Shown: in pieces, positions 46,802 to 57,953 of the stretch | How the letters are laid out: each line of letters starts with the position of its first letter | How positions within the stretch are numbered: the first letter of the stretch is position 1 | Assembly: GCA_014898425.1 (NCBI GenBank) | Contig: RCSZ01000003.1 | Span: 868,001 to 932,000, forward strand | Direction of reading: 5' to 3' | From: Botryotinia globosa | Taxonomy: Eukaryota > Ascomycota > Leotiomycetes > Helotiales > Sclerotiniaceae | DNA: 64,000 bases | The notes under the pieces: generated by a model | Told to the model about the DNA's origin: nothing | The model's database searches: none | Seen by the model: the letters and a program-made list of their open reading frames with translations, nothing else | Translations under genes and position numbers: made by a program

Positions 46802-48918
46802 CTTTTAGAATCTCAAAAAATATTAATTACAAAACTTATATTGAATATTATATTAATTATAGAAAATTATATATAATAAGTAATAATTAAAATTAAAATT
46901 AAAGAAAAATCTAATATAATTATTATTACGAAAATTCATAATATCAATTGCTTTATATTATATTAATAATATAAAGAGTAAATAGTTTTTTATATCTTTG
47001 TTTATAAAGATATTTATTAATATTTTAATAAAAAACAAAAAGAAAGTTTAATTAATTAAATTAATAAATTAATAAATTAATAAATTAATATAAAAATCTA
47101 TATTCTTTATAAGCTATATAATTAAAAATCTGATAGAAAAGATTATAAGTTAGTTTATAAGAAAGAATTAAATAGTTTATTTTATTAAAAGATATAGAAA
47201 TCGTTTTAAAAGTTGGTATCTCTAATATATTAATAATCTATATATTAAAGCTAATAATATTTATTATTTTGAATATTTTTATAAATTAATTAATATTATT
47301 TTCGATTTGTAATTGATTTTTTTTATATAAAAGCTGTAAACACACCTCTTTTTTTTATTTATTTAATTAATAAAAATGATTACAAAATATGATATATTAT
47401 TAAAGAATATATATAATTAAAATGAGAAAGGCTTTATAATTGAATTAATATATTTTATAAAAAGAATATTGAATATTAATATTTATAAAAAAGAAAAAAT
47501 GATAAAAACTATACAAAATAAATCTCGAGAATTTATTAGTTTTTTAGTATATATTTATATTGATAATATAGCTATATTATTTATTCTATTATATAAAAAG
47601 GAGTTAAAGGATTTTTAAGATATATGGATTGATAAGATAAAGGAAAAGAATAAAGTTTATTTTGGGGTTTCAAATAATAAATGATTATTTAATACTTTTA
47701 GTTTTATATAATTTCAAAAAGTGTTTTAATATTATATATATCTAAAAATAAATAAAAAGTATTGTTTGTTTATTATAGATAATTATTCTAATTATATAAA
47801 TATAAAGTTTATATCAAAATATAATGAATTGAAGATTATATTATTGATTTTATTATTATATTCTACATATCGATTTTAACCTTTTAATTATAGTTTTTTA
47901 TTTTTATTTTTAATAAATTATAGTATAATATTAAATAATTTATTATATAAAAATAAAAGATTATTTAGAATCACAAAATAGAACTTCTAAATTATATTCA
48001 AAAAAAACTTAAATTCAAATTTATACAATATATAATATACTCTCTTCCTTCAAAAAAACAAGTATTTATTCTATATATAAAAGAACTATTATTACTAATA
48101 TTATATCTGAATCTACCTTTATATTATCTATATCAATATAGTTATATAAAAATAAATTTAAAACTTTATATAATACAATTTTTTTTATAAACTTAAATTA
48201 GAGTTTTAATATTAAAATAACCCTGAAATCACTTTAAAGCTTTTTAAAATTACTTTTACTAATATAATTGAAACTAATATTCAATTATATAAAATAAAAG
48301 AATTAAAAGAAATTATGAAAATAAAAAAAAGAAAAGGATTTGATTTAAAAGATTAAATCTAATAAAAGAGAAAGCAAATATAATATATTTATATTCCCTT
48401 AATATTATTTCAAAAGCTAGAATATATCAATTCATTAAAGAGCTTATTATTTAATAGAAAAAGAAAACTAAAAAACTAAAGAAAATTAGAAAGAAAATCG
48501 AAAAACAGAAGAAGTATTTAGAGTCACAAAAAAAAGTTAGGTAAAGAAAAATTGATTATCAAATTCTATAGAGTTTTAAAAAGTATAGCAAGAAAACTTC
48601 TAAAATACAAAATTCATTTATTAAAAAAAATAAAAGCACTTCAAAACCTTCTCCTATATTAAATCTAATATCTCAAAAAGCTATAGAGTTTTCAGATAAT
48701 AAAAAATTGATATTTTAATAAATAAAGAAAAGGGAATAAAAACCAGAATTAAAAGAAGGAGAGTAATTACAATACTTATAAGATTTAAATCTTAATTATT
48801 TTATAATTCTATACAAAAATACTATATTATATTATAAATATTTAAAAGTTTCAATCTAATATCTTATAAATTCTAATTATTATTAAATATTGAAGTTGTA
48901 ATAGTAGTGAAATTGAGA

Positions 48919-48960
48919 TTGTGCAAGATGTGGGGTTGTGCAAGATGTAGGGATATCGGT
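48919..48960 (-). repeat. Right terminal inverted repeat of the pogo-like element
   Basis: Complement of the left end; keeps the less mutated form with two CTTGCACAA units. TA follows at 48961-48962. Confidence 0.9.
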
Positions 48961-48962
48961 TA

Positions 48963-49743
48963 CACTCGATTTCATAACATGTGTTCAAAAGAAAAAGCAC
49001 TTTTTCAATATCATCTAATCGAAATTTCGAAAACTAAAAAATTCAATTTGAAGCTATATTGATTGAATTGAAAGCAATTGAAGTATTTTTATATAGGATT
49101 TAGCAAAAAGTTGATTAGATCAAAAAAAAGTCACGTTTTGGACACACGTTATGAAATCGGGTGTATAAACGCGACATGTTGGAACCACTCGTCTAATCCT
49201 GACACTGAATTGCATGGCGATGAATACGGTTGCAGCGATGCGTATTTTGATGAGAGTGGCTTTTGAGCATAACTTATTAGAGGGGAACTTTAAATGAACA
49301 TTTCCACCCCTCACCACAATGAAAAATGGGCCCTGAATTTCGGACCCTTTCATACATATCTCAGAAGGATCCGAATCCATCCACCGCTGCGAAGGACATG
49401 GCCGAGACCCTATGAACAACAGACGAAGTAATGCTATGTTTAGAGACATGTTTATTCGGATTAGTTACACCGTGAGGCTGAGGCTGGACGAGCCGTGAAA
49501 CTATCTCGGCCTTCACTTTGCTCGCGATCAGTATGGGACGAAAAGAACATATATAGGAGGAGAAGTTCTTTGAATATTGCTTCATCAGCTCAACTTTCAA
49601 TATCTTTTAATAAACCAAGAGCCATTTCAAAACTCAACCTCAAGCTCTATCTCCTCTATCTGCAAGCCTCAAGTTCACAACTTACAACTAGAATAGTCCC
49701 ATATCTTCGAAAAACTATCCAACACCCCACCAAAACCATCAAC
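48963..49743. other. Spacer and promoter of the secreted-peptide ORF
   Basis: Nearly 800 bases with no gene. A TATATA sequence near 49549-49555 lies about 190 bases before the ATG at 49744 and could be a TATA box with a CT/CA-rich leader after it. Confidence 0.5.
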
Positions 49744-50109
49744 ATGAGATTCACCACCCAAGCCATCTCCATCTTACTCTCGGGATTCTTCTTCGGCCTC
49801 GCCATCGCAGATAGTACCAACTGTAGCAGTATCTACGCTCACAACAACGACCCCGGTCTCTGGAATGACGCCCTTGCTCCTTCCGCTCAAGTAAACTACA
49901 TCATCGCTAACCGCGGCGGATGAGTAACAGGTAGTGTACAAGGCCACATGTGCGTTGCGATTATTGGATCTGAAAACACCATCACCGTGGCAGACTGACT
50001 CGAGCAAATGGCTGCCCAGTGACAGAGTTATACTGATTATTGGTACTTGTGGAGCTCAATTACTTGTGTTACCGAGACCGCGACTGGAATTATTTCTATC
50101 GCGGCTTAA
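49744..50109 (+). pseudogene. Small secreted peptide gene interrupted by TGA codons
   Basis: An ATG in good context (atcaacATG) opens a 59-codon frame with a clear signal peptide (MRFTTQAISILLSGFFFGLA, then IADS) and ends at TGA 49921-49923. The same frame then stays protein-like for another 60 codons (for example GSVQGHMCVAIIGSENTIT), interrupted only by TGA at 49996-49998 and 50020-50022, until TAA at 50107-50109. Cysteines occur along the whole frame. The simplest reading is a nonsense-damaged gene for a small secreted, cysteine-containing protein of about 120 residues. A functional 59-residue peptide or an unrecognised intron is also possible. I do not recognise the family and assign no activity. 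It lies 800 bases from the RIP-damaged transposon. Confidence 0.5.
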
Positions 50110-51146
50110 TTGGATAGGTAGGAAGATGTAGTGCAGATATCTCGGGGTTGCTTGGATGAGCATAAGGCTTGACTGTGGTTGGGGAAGAAGATCGGTATTT
50201 TCATTTCTCTTGGTGGGTTATATGTTTGGATGGAACCTTGTAATAGATGTCGCAAGGCACATACTTGTACAAATCGTTGCATATGAGATCGCAGACTAGG
50301 AGGATAGAACGAAAAGGAGGACTTGGGAGTTTGAGGATTTTCATAGAAAAATAAAACATCATGTTTGAAAACTTTGACTTGTTAGCAGGAAGTGACAGAT
50401 GTTGTAAGTAAGCTGGATCCAAAAGTAGCTTCAACACGGCCTATGGTTCGCTTACAAGACTCGGAAACTCTCACTGCATCCAAATCGAGACTTGTCCGGT
50501 ACTTGGCTCCGGGACATACAAAACTACAATGTTTCACATATACATACTTAAACACATCCTGTATCATGTATCATATACTTGAATACAAATTAATATCAAA
50601 TAGAGTATGAAGATATACATGTTCTCAAAGTATGACTTTATTTGAGCGATTTGGGTGTCGCTCTATTCGTCCACACAAAGCTTTGGTCAGCATGTGTTGT
50701 CTGCGCCGAGGAGATGGGTCACAGGCAAGACCATCCCAGGCTGTGAATACTACAACTTGCAACTTCAAGCATCGTAATCGTGCTTGAAAAATGGATGTAG
50801 ATGAAGCTGCAGTAATTATCACCTCAAAGACGCCGGATTCTCGAAATTGTTAGAAATAGATAGCAACATCTGCGGGTATAAAGACTTCGGAATATATATG
50901 GTTCTATTCGTCTTATGCTCCTCTATCCTGGACACCCTACCTCCGATATATGCTGCAGCGTCATCCACACCAATTTTTGTGGAAGAAATATAGATATCTC
51001 CAACCGTACATATACTATGAGGGCAGGAGAAGGCCATGGATGGAATGGAAAAGATGCTAAGCTGCCATGGAAGCAAATGAATGCAATTACAAATACAATC
51101 TGGTAGAAGCTGGCAGTATCTTTTGCCTCTTTGGTCAAATCTCAAT
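50110..51146. other. Gene-less spacer
   Basis: About 1 kb between the secreted-peptide relic and the stop of the acetyltransferase gene. No supportable feature. Confidence 0.55.
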
Positions 51147-52004
51147 CTAATGAAAGATCTCCTTCTTCAAAAACACAGCATTCCAATACCAGGATTTTCC
51201 TGTTGAATCAACCATTGGGCCAAAGAGGTTTTCCACATTTTTGTAAACTTTGTAACCTCTTCTTTCATACCAATCTTGGTTGGAAAACTAGGTGAAGGTT
51301 AGAACAATGCAAATATCTGATCTCCGCAATTCATTCAGACATATTTACCGGAGGAATGACCAGGCCAAGAGCTTTATATTTTTCTTCTCTTTCTGGGTCG
51401 ACCTTATTAATCGCATTCAACCCCAAAGTCTTGGCGCACAATGGTTCAGAAATGGCTATATTCTCGATTGTATCCATGGCTATCTTTCCCAGCCCAGTTC
51501 CTTGAAGAGCTCGCGAAACGTAAAAGATGGATATCCAGTAGAACCCTTCTGTTTTGGGAACATATCCGAGATTCAAATAATTTTCGGATGGAGGACCTAA
51601 GCAGATGTGCCCAATTGGAATGAAAGTTCTCTGCGGTGAGGGGATATCCCGAAGTTTACCTCCAAAAGAAGTTGCAGAGTCAACTAGAGGCTCTCTCTCT
51701 TGGGGATACATCTCAGAGTGTTTGAGTAGTTTGGCATCCTTTTCGGGATCAGAATCCGCAAGCACCTGGATAGATGATTTAGAATTCCGAAAATGAAATC
51801 GATCTAGGGAAGAATAGTTACAATCCACTGATTATTGAGCTTCCCACTTTCTTGAGATTTCCTCCATGATTCAACGCAGTCAGAATCCCATCCGCAAGCG
51901 ATGCGTTGTTGTACTAGTCGCTCAACATGTTCAGGAGAGGTGGGATCCCAAGGGATTAGCACAATTTGAGGTTTTGGGGAGTTGGTGGGGTTGATTAAAG
52001 CCAT
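51147..52004 (-). CDS. GNAT-family N-acetyltransferase
   Basis: A 246-residue acetyl-CoA-dependent acetyltransferase; substrate unknown. Minus-strand exons are 52004-51822, 51765-51349 and 51287-51147, all joined in phase 0, with introns of 56 and 61 bases. The N-terminus (MALINPTNSPKPQ) and helical segment HVERLVQQRIACGWD are typical of fungal small-molecule GNATs. The acetyl-CoA-binding motif A is FYVSRALQGTGLGK, with the Q-x-x-G-x-G core near residues 149-154. The last exon holds the WYERRGYKVY motif B segment and a KSWYWNAVFLKKEI strand. No signal peptide is present, so it is probably cytosolic. The start follows from the upstream in-frame context. Family secure. Confidence 0.9.
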
Positions 52005-52613
52005 TTTGAATATCTAAAATATTGCAGAATTGAAAGGGTCGATAAAAGTATTCATATTTATAAGATTCCGTGAAGCCAACTGTTAGACCACGTTCTGATA
52101 TCCGAGGATGACGGATAGGCCAGGTCAGGAGATCGAAAACCGCCTTTTGAATAGAATACAATGACAAGTAGTCTCCAACCAAGGGTTGAAGGGCGTGAGA
52201 AGAGATGAGGGATTTTGTTCCAGGATTTTTCCATCTAGAGAGAAGTCTTTAGCTTGCTGCCGTCGCATCGAGAGATTCGAGACCTTAGTCTTTTGTTCAA
52301 TTTCTATGGATATTTTGAACAAATTCATAAATAATCTTTAATCATAAAACTATTTAAAATTTAAAATCTTCTGAATTGGAATGGAACAATTGAGTTGTTG
52401 AAGGCCTTTGCCAGTAATCAGCCTAGGCAGGAGGTAAGAGTAGGTTTTCACTAGTTCTCCCCTCCATGTAAATTCACTCGCCGCTATGCTGCCATTCCCC
52501 CCACATATAAAGCAGCACCACTGTCTATCCACATAGCGCGGATTATTAAATATATGAAGTAAAACAAGCGGATTCCTTCATCAAAATCAGCCAATTTAAG
52601 TTGAAAGCGTTAT
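52005..52613. other. Spacer between acetyltransferase gene and tRNA-Pro
   Basis: About 600 bases with no gene; contains the acetyltransferase promoter on its left side. Confidence 0.6.
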
Positions 52614-52701
52614 GGCCTGATAGTTCAGTGGTAGAATTCTTGCTTTGGGTTTCCTAAATCTAAACTGTAAGAGGTCTCCGGTTCGATCCCGGATTAGGCC
52701 C
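52614..52701 (+). tRNA. tRNA-Pro (anticodon TGG) with a 16-base intron
   Basis: A cloverleaf can be drawn by eye. The acceptor stem is GGCCTGA with TTAGGCC (one G-T pair) and discriminator C. The D-arm contains GTTCAGTGGTAGAAT. The anticodon stem is CTTGC/GTAAG around the loop TTTGGG..T, giving anticodon TGG (proline). The T-arm is TCCGG-TTCGATC-CCGGA. A 16-base insert sits one base 3' of the anticodon, the canonical position of nuclear tRNA introns. Internal A and B boxes for RNA polymerase III are present (B box GGTTCGATCC). The mature RNA would be 72 bases before CCA addition. Confidence 0.95.
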
Positions 52702-52707
52702 TTTTTT
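52702..52707 (+). terminator. RNA polymerase III terminator
   Basis: Six T residues follow directly after the tRNA discriminator base, a standard Pol III stop. Confidence 0.9.
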
Positions 52708-55346
52708 GCATTATTTTTGTCTGGGGATTTCGAATATTTTATATTCAGTGTTGTTGTAGATTTTGACGAGTGAAATTATGGGTGCTTTTTTGGTTTGTTT
52801 TTTGTAAGGTGTTTGGGACAGAAGGATCTGAATTCAACTTGTAGAAATTGGAACCTGTTTGTGATTATCTGAGCATTATTTATCTATTGGCTCATAAATC
52901 TACTCAACTGCTTAGCAAAATTGAACAGGCACAAACCATATCACATTTTGGAGTCAAGATCATTTGAAGGCCAGTAATTGAATGATTAACATTAAGAGCC
53001 GCTTCAAATTGGAAATTTGTTATTTCAATGTGATTGTGAAGAGGAAAATGAAGCAATTCGCTTATCCAACAACAATGAAGGGGCTTTTTCTACATACTCA
53101 ACCTTAGATTATCGATTAAATTCTGAAATCTTATTACAATTTAAAAAAAACATGATATTGAAAGTTGGAGATTAGTCTCATCTGGGTGCTTAAATATCAA
53201 AAATAACATTATTAGATTACTGAAATAAAGCCAAGTCCTTGAAAGGCTTAGTTACTTACATAGTGAGGTGAGAAACTATATACAAGAAAAAGAAAAGCTT
53301 CTATAATATCATAAACGGACTTCCGTTGCAGGTTTCAGCGAAATGTTATCAAACTACTTTCCACTGGATATATTTACCAAGTCTAACCCGGGATACTAGA
53401 GCTGCCCATCGATTTCTACAGGCAAAGAGTGTGTTCTAATATGAGAAGGGGTAGTTGAGCGAGAGAGAGTATGTATAACCAGGATGGCTTGGGAAAGATC
53501 ACGAGAATCAAGGTTCGATGGAAGAGCCAGCCGTTGAGATGGCGTGGAGGACTGGAATCTTCAGACGCTCATGTTCTTCAGTAAATTGGGTTCAAATTCT
53601 ATGAGCTGGTTAGTGTATCTCAGAAGACAGGGAGAGGAAGAATTGCCATTATCGGGATTGTTTATTTACGACATGGAGGAGGTAATGGAACTCAGAGATA
53701 TGGTTGGAAAATAGGGATTGGACTTTGAGGTGTCCAGTAATCTGAATCACCACACTGAATGTAAGCTTTCAATATTTGGAGATTTGGAGGTAGTTCAACG
53801 GCCAAGATGGGTTTGACATTTCATACTATTCAAATTTTCTCACCGAGCTTGGGAATCGAAGGCTTCTGGCTGTTGAAGTAAAGTCTGGATTATAAGAAAC
53901 TGCCGAGTTCTTCCCAATAACCCCCCAAAACTACAGCATTTCCATTAGAGTCATTCATTCCAAGTTCACTCAGTGGCAAATAGATCCATTGTATTCACCA
54001 AGTATGTAACAATAATCTATGAAATCAATCGGGTTACAGCACTTTGTATTATGCGACCAAGGTCAAGATTGTAGCTTGTATTTTTAACAGTACTCAGTAA
54101 TGAAGAAAGTGCCTTTGTTTTGCAATCTTTTACCATGAAAAGAGGGGGAATGATTTGACTTTATTGCAAATAGAGATGTGAGATTAAAGCAAAAGGGTAG
54201 AGCCATTGGGGAGCATCATAAACTAAATAACCGAACTCTATGCCAACACAACGAAGCTTCAAAGCATACAATATCCGTGAAGATCATTCATAGTTTCATT
54301 TCATGGCAATACAACACTCGATATATCTTTGAGCCTTTAAAAACCAAAAGGGCTACCAGTGTCTTGAAGACGTGATGGCAGACTATTGTCAGGGGTGCTT
54401 CAGGATGGAGAGATAGATACACGTGGAAAATCATTCAAGAAATCCGACCAAACTTCTTCGCGCGAGGGAATCCGGGTGTACATTGCAGTCCGAAAAGGAG
54501 CTTCGTGGATATTCATCGTCATAGCCACTTGAGACTACCTGTCTTGGTTGTCTTCTTGATTGATGCACAAGGCTTCTTCCCATAATCTGGATACTATGTA
54601 TGGTACCTGGGAGGATGGCGATTATGGTAAAGTGCATCGCAAACATTTGCTGGGACTGAAAATGAATGATCATCGACCCGGGCTACAGTCCGATATATTC
54701 CAGAATTAAGATAGCGCGATGAGTGGATTTGCTTTGTCCAAGTAACAATCAGTTGATATGGTATGGACGAGACTGCATTGTAACTCGACCGTTGCTCCGG
54801 GCTCAAGAACAAGAAGTCGAATTCCATCAGGCTCAAGCAGTAGCTTGAATGGAGAAGTACATAACCCTTCTGATGGAACGTCGTCTATTGCTCCACGCCT
54901 GGTTGATCAAGCAATGACCAGAAGTAATTGGGACAATTTCGTAAAGCTGCCAGTCATCGAAAGCATCGCAAATGTGGCTGGCTCCATTGCATATATAATC
55001 TTGGCCCAAAAATCAAGGCTTCAAAGTTGGTTCTTCATCCATGGATGGATTGATTTCCTTGAATCCATAAATTGATGGCGGCGTCAACGGCGTAGAACAT
55101 TTATTCCCCGTCCTCGCTTCCAGAGCTTTCTTTCTTTTCTTTCTTTACTCATCCATCCACCAGATCCTTCTTTTCTCCGGACCCAAACTCCGAAACGTCA
55201 TATCATAACCACCATCCATCTCACAACCACCATCACCACCTAAATAACTTCGCCATCCATAAATAACAAAACCTGAATACAACCTTTACATTCTACAAAC
55301 ATTTATCATCCATCACAATCGATCTTGATCAAACTATATCACAATT
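52708..55346. other. Gene-less region
   Basis: About 2.6 kb between tRNA-Pro and the GHITM-like gene. Open frames near 54430-55075 on both strands overlap each other and lack features. The last 250 bases are CA/CT-rich leader-like sequence before the next start codon. Confidence 0.5.
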
Positions 55347-56536
55347 ATGGCCTTCACCATGCGCCAACCATTCAAATTAACCAGTTCGCTGGCTATAGCT
55401 TCCAAACCCGCCTTTAGATCCGCCCCCGCGCGAGCTTTTCATTCCAGCAAACCTACAACCACTTTTTTCACATCACGCACCACATCGCCAGTCAGCACAC
55501 TGGTAAAAGCTAGAAATGCGATTAAGGGCTCGAGAACTTATTTGCAGCAACCGGCGACTGTTGCGAATCCAAATGGAACGCTGATGCAGAAACTGTTGGT
55601 CGGTGGTGCGATGTTTGGAGGAACTTTGTTTGCGATCAATATGGTATGATACCTTCTTCCCTACCCTTTCTCCACATTCGCCATCTCCTTCATCTCCGCA
55701 AGGTAAAGAATACTAACAATAACAGGTCTTCAACCGTGAAACTCGTGAAGATGGCGGCATGCCCGAATACGAACGCAGTTACCTAAACGATACCTTTATG
55801 CACACTGGAATGGGAATTGGAATCATCGGATTATCTGCGCGCGCCATGTTCCAAAGTGGCTTTACTTACAGATTGATGGCGACCAATCCTTGGGTTGTCA
55901 TGATCGGTGGTATCGCACTCAGTATTGGTACTATGATGGGCACTAGAGCTACAGACCCTAGCAAGTGAGTGTTACCCCTCAATCGATATTTATGTTTAGA
56001 ATTATACGATATATATTTGGGTGGATACAGAAAAGCTAACATGTAATAGCTACGTTCAAAAATACGCACTCTGGACCGGTTTCAACGTAACCCAAGCTGC
56101 ATTCATCGCACCTCTCCTCTTCATGGCTCCTCCTGCCATCATTGCCCGCGCTGGTCTCTACACCGTCGCCATGATGGGTAGCATTTCCTTCGTCGGCGCA
56201 ACCGCCAAGCAAGAAAAGTATCTCTACCTCGGTGGACCTCTCTTGGCTGGTGTCGCTCTCGTCGCTGTTTCTGGATTGGCTCCCTTGGTTCTCCCAGCTA
56301 CCGCAGTCAGAACATTGGCTTTTACCGAAAATATCTGGTTGTGGGGAGGTTTGGCTGTCTTTGGTGGCTTCACACTCTACGATGTACAGAAGATTTTGGC
56401 ACATGCTAGAATGGCCGAGAGAGGAATGATGAGGAGAGATGCGGTTAATGAGAGTATTTCATTGGAATTAGATTTCCTGAATATCTTCATTAGGATGGTA
56501 CAGATTTTGATGATGCAGCAAAACAGGAGGAAGTAG
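55347..56536 (+). CDS. Mitochondrial Bax-inhibitor-1-like membrane protein (GHITM family)
   Basis: A multi-pass inner-membrane protein of the BI-1/TMBIM family (GHITM/TMBIM5 branch), linked to cristae structure and ion/proton exchange in animals. Exons 55347-55643, 55726-55964 and 56050-56536 (introns 82 and 85 bases, the first with a perfect TACTAAC branch site) encode 340 residues. The N-terminus is rich in Arg, Ser and Ala without acids (SKPAFRSAPARAFHSSK), a mitochondrial presequence. After a matrix segment come about seven hydrophobic helices, including MGIGIIGLSARAMF, VVMIGGIALSIGTMMG, AAFIAPLLFMAPPAIIARAG and WGGLAVFGGFTLYDVQKIL. The family C-terminal motif NESISLELDFLNIFIRMVQI is present. 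Orthology is convincing; yeast-style gene name is uncertain. Confidence 0.93.
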
Positions 56537-56972
56537 AGGAGAAAGTGTTGTACAATATGAGAGGTTGGTAAGGGGGTTGGAATGAAGGAATAACACCGCG
56601 GGATTACATGGTAAAGCAGACGGGTGTTGTCATACACAACAGCTCTCCTCTTCGAGATTGGATGATAGTTACGAAAGTCTGCGGACTTTTCTGCCATACA
56701 CGCTTCTCCTCTCCTTTGAACATACGCACTTGATGCGTGTGCCATTAAAATATATCAATAAGACAAAACAAATGTTAAAATAGTAAAATACCAATATCCA
56801 GTTAATTATTTATTCTCATTATATCTTTGACGAAATGAAGTGATTTGTCAGATTAATAAAGTGATCCGAATAGATCATTGATAGGTACTTTCACTTTTAC
56901 TACATAGATTCAACGCTTTCAACTGACTCCCATACCCAGCCAGCCAGCTAGTTATATATCATACATACATAT

Positions 56973-57037
<65 letters not shown>

Positions 57038-57953
57038 TACATATATACATACATATATATATATCTACCTATCTACCTATCTACCTATCTATCTATTTAG
57101 GTACAAGGTACGAGATAGGTACCTAACAAATAATGCAAGACTATGTAGGTATTAGGTAGATATAGTTGTAGATGTAGATGGGGAAATTCTATACATACAT
57201 ACAGTATATACATATATACATATATATACATACATGCCCTTCTGAGTATCCATGCTCGCATCTCTTCATCTCCTTATACGTGTTTATCATATCATACCAT
57301 CTCATATCACATCAATTCATCTCTCATCCATTTTCAAAATCAAATCATATATAATTTCCTCTCATTTCATTTCATTCCATTCCATCTAATACAACAAAAT
57401 CCGATCCGATCCGATCCGATCATATCATATCAGATACAAATCCCCTCCCCCTTTTCTTCCGAGCCAACCTATGCCAGCAGCCCATCTTTCCCCTACCATC
57501 CAACTCCTATTTCCACAACCTACGGTTTCCGTTGCCGTTTCCGCAGTGTTATACATACATCCATACACCCATCCATCCATGCATCCATCCATACATACAA
57601 GAAACACAAAACGCAAAAACGTAAAACCAAAAAAATCTAAAAAACCGCGCCGATCCGTTCATTCATCGATACATACATACATACAAATGTGCGAATAAAC
57701 CAATAAACGAACATACATACATACAAACACCATCATCGTTATCAAAAAAAGAGCCCGTTCGTTCCGACCAAAAAAATGACCACTGGATTTGTCCTAACAA
57801 GCGATTCATGTGGATAAGCTGAAAAAAAAACTCCGTCCATGCATGCAAATATGTCATGTTCTCGAGAGTATGCATATAAAAGTCGACATTGATGAAAAAT
57901 CCCACTCTTTCCTTTTCTCCATGTTCTGTTAAACCCTTTCTCGTCAAGATCCA
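56537..57953. other. Convergent intergenic region with microsatellites
   Basis: Between the stops of two convergent genes. It holds ATAC/ATAT repeats (56960-57100), TATACA-type runs (about 57190-57235), CATCCATA repeats (about 57555-57600) and ACATACAT (about 57670-57725). No gene is supported. Confidence 0.6.
56960..57100. repeat. ATAC/CTAT microsatellite block
   Basis: Compound microsatellite: ATAC units, ATATAT interruptions, then CTAC/CTAT units. Confidence 0.9.

Larger units (their letters stand above)
46760..48960 (+). mobile_element. RIP-damaged pogo/Fot1-like Tc1-mariner DNA transposon
   Basis: A 2201-bp, extremely AT-rich block bounded by 42-bp terminal inverted repeats (46760-46801 and 48919-48960), flanked on each side by TA, the Tc1/mariner target. 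The two ends match at 37 of 42 bases and all five differences are C/T or G/A, with the left copy carrying T or A. Between about 47610 and 47920 a plus-strand frame still resembles a pogo-type DDE transposase: WIDKIKEKNKVYFGVSNN, then LFIIDNYSNYINIKFISKYN where intact relatives have an LIxDGHxSH-like motif, then LLLYSTYRF and PFNYS where LQPLD is expected. The in-frame stops sit at expected Gln or Trp positions, and the last acidic residue appears as Asn. It is dead. Family assignment is by motif order; the exact outer ends could extend a few bases. Confidence 0.85.

Noticed and set aside
57471..57698. Plus-strand frame of Ile/Pro/His repeats
   Set aside because: Created by CATA/CATC microsatellites.
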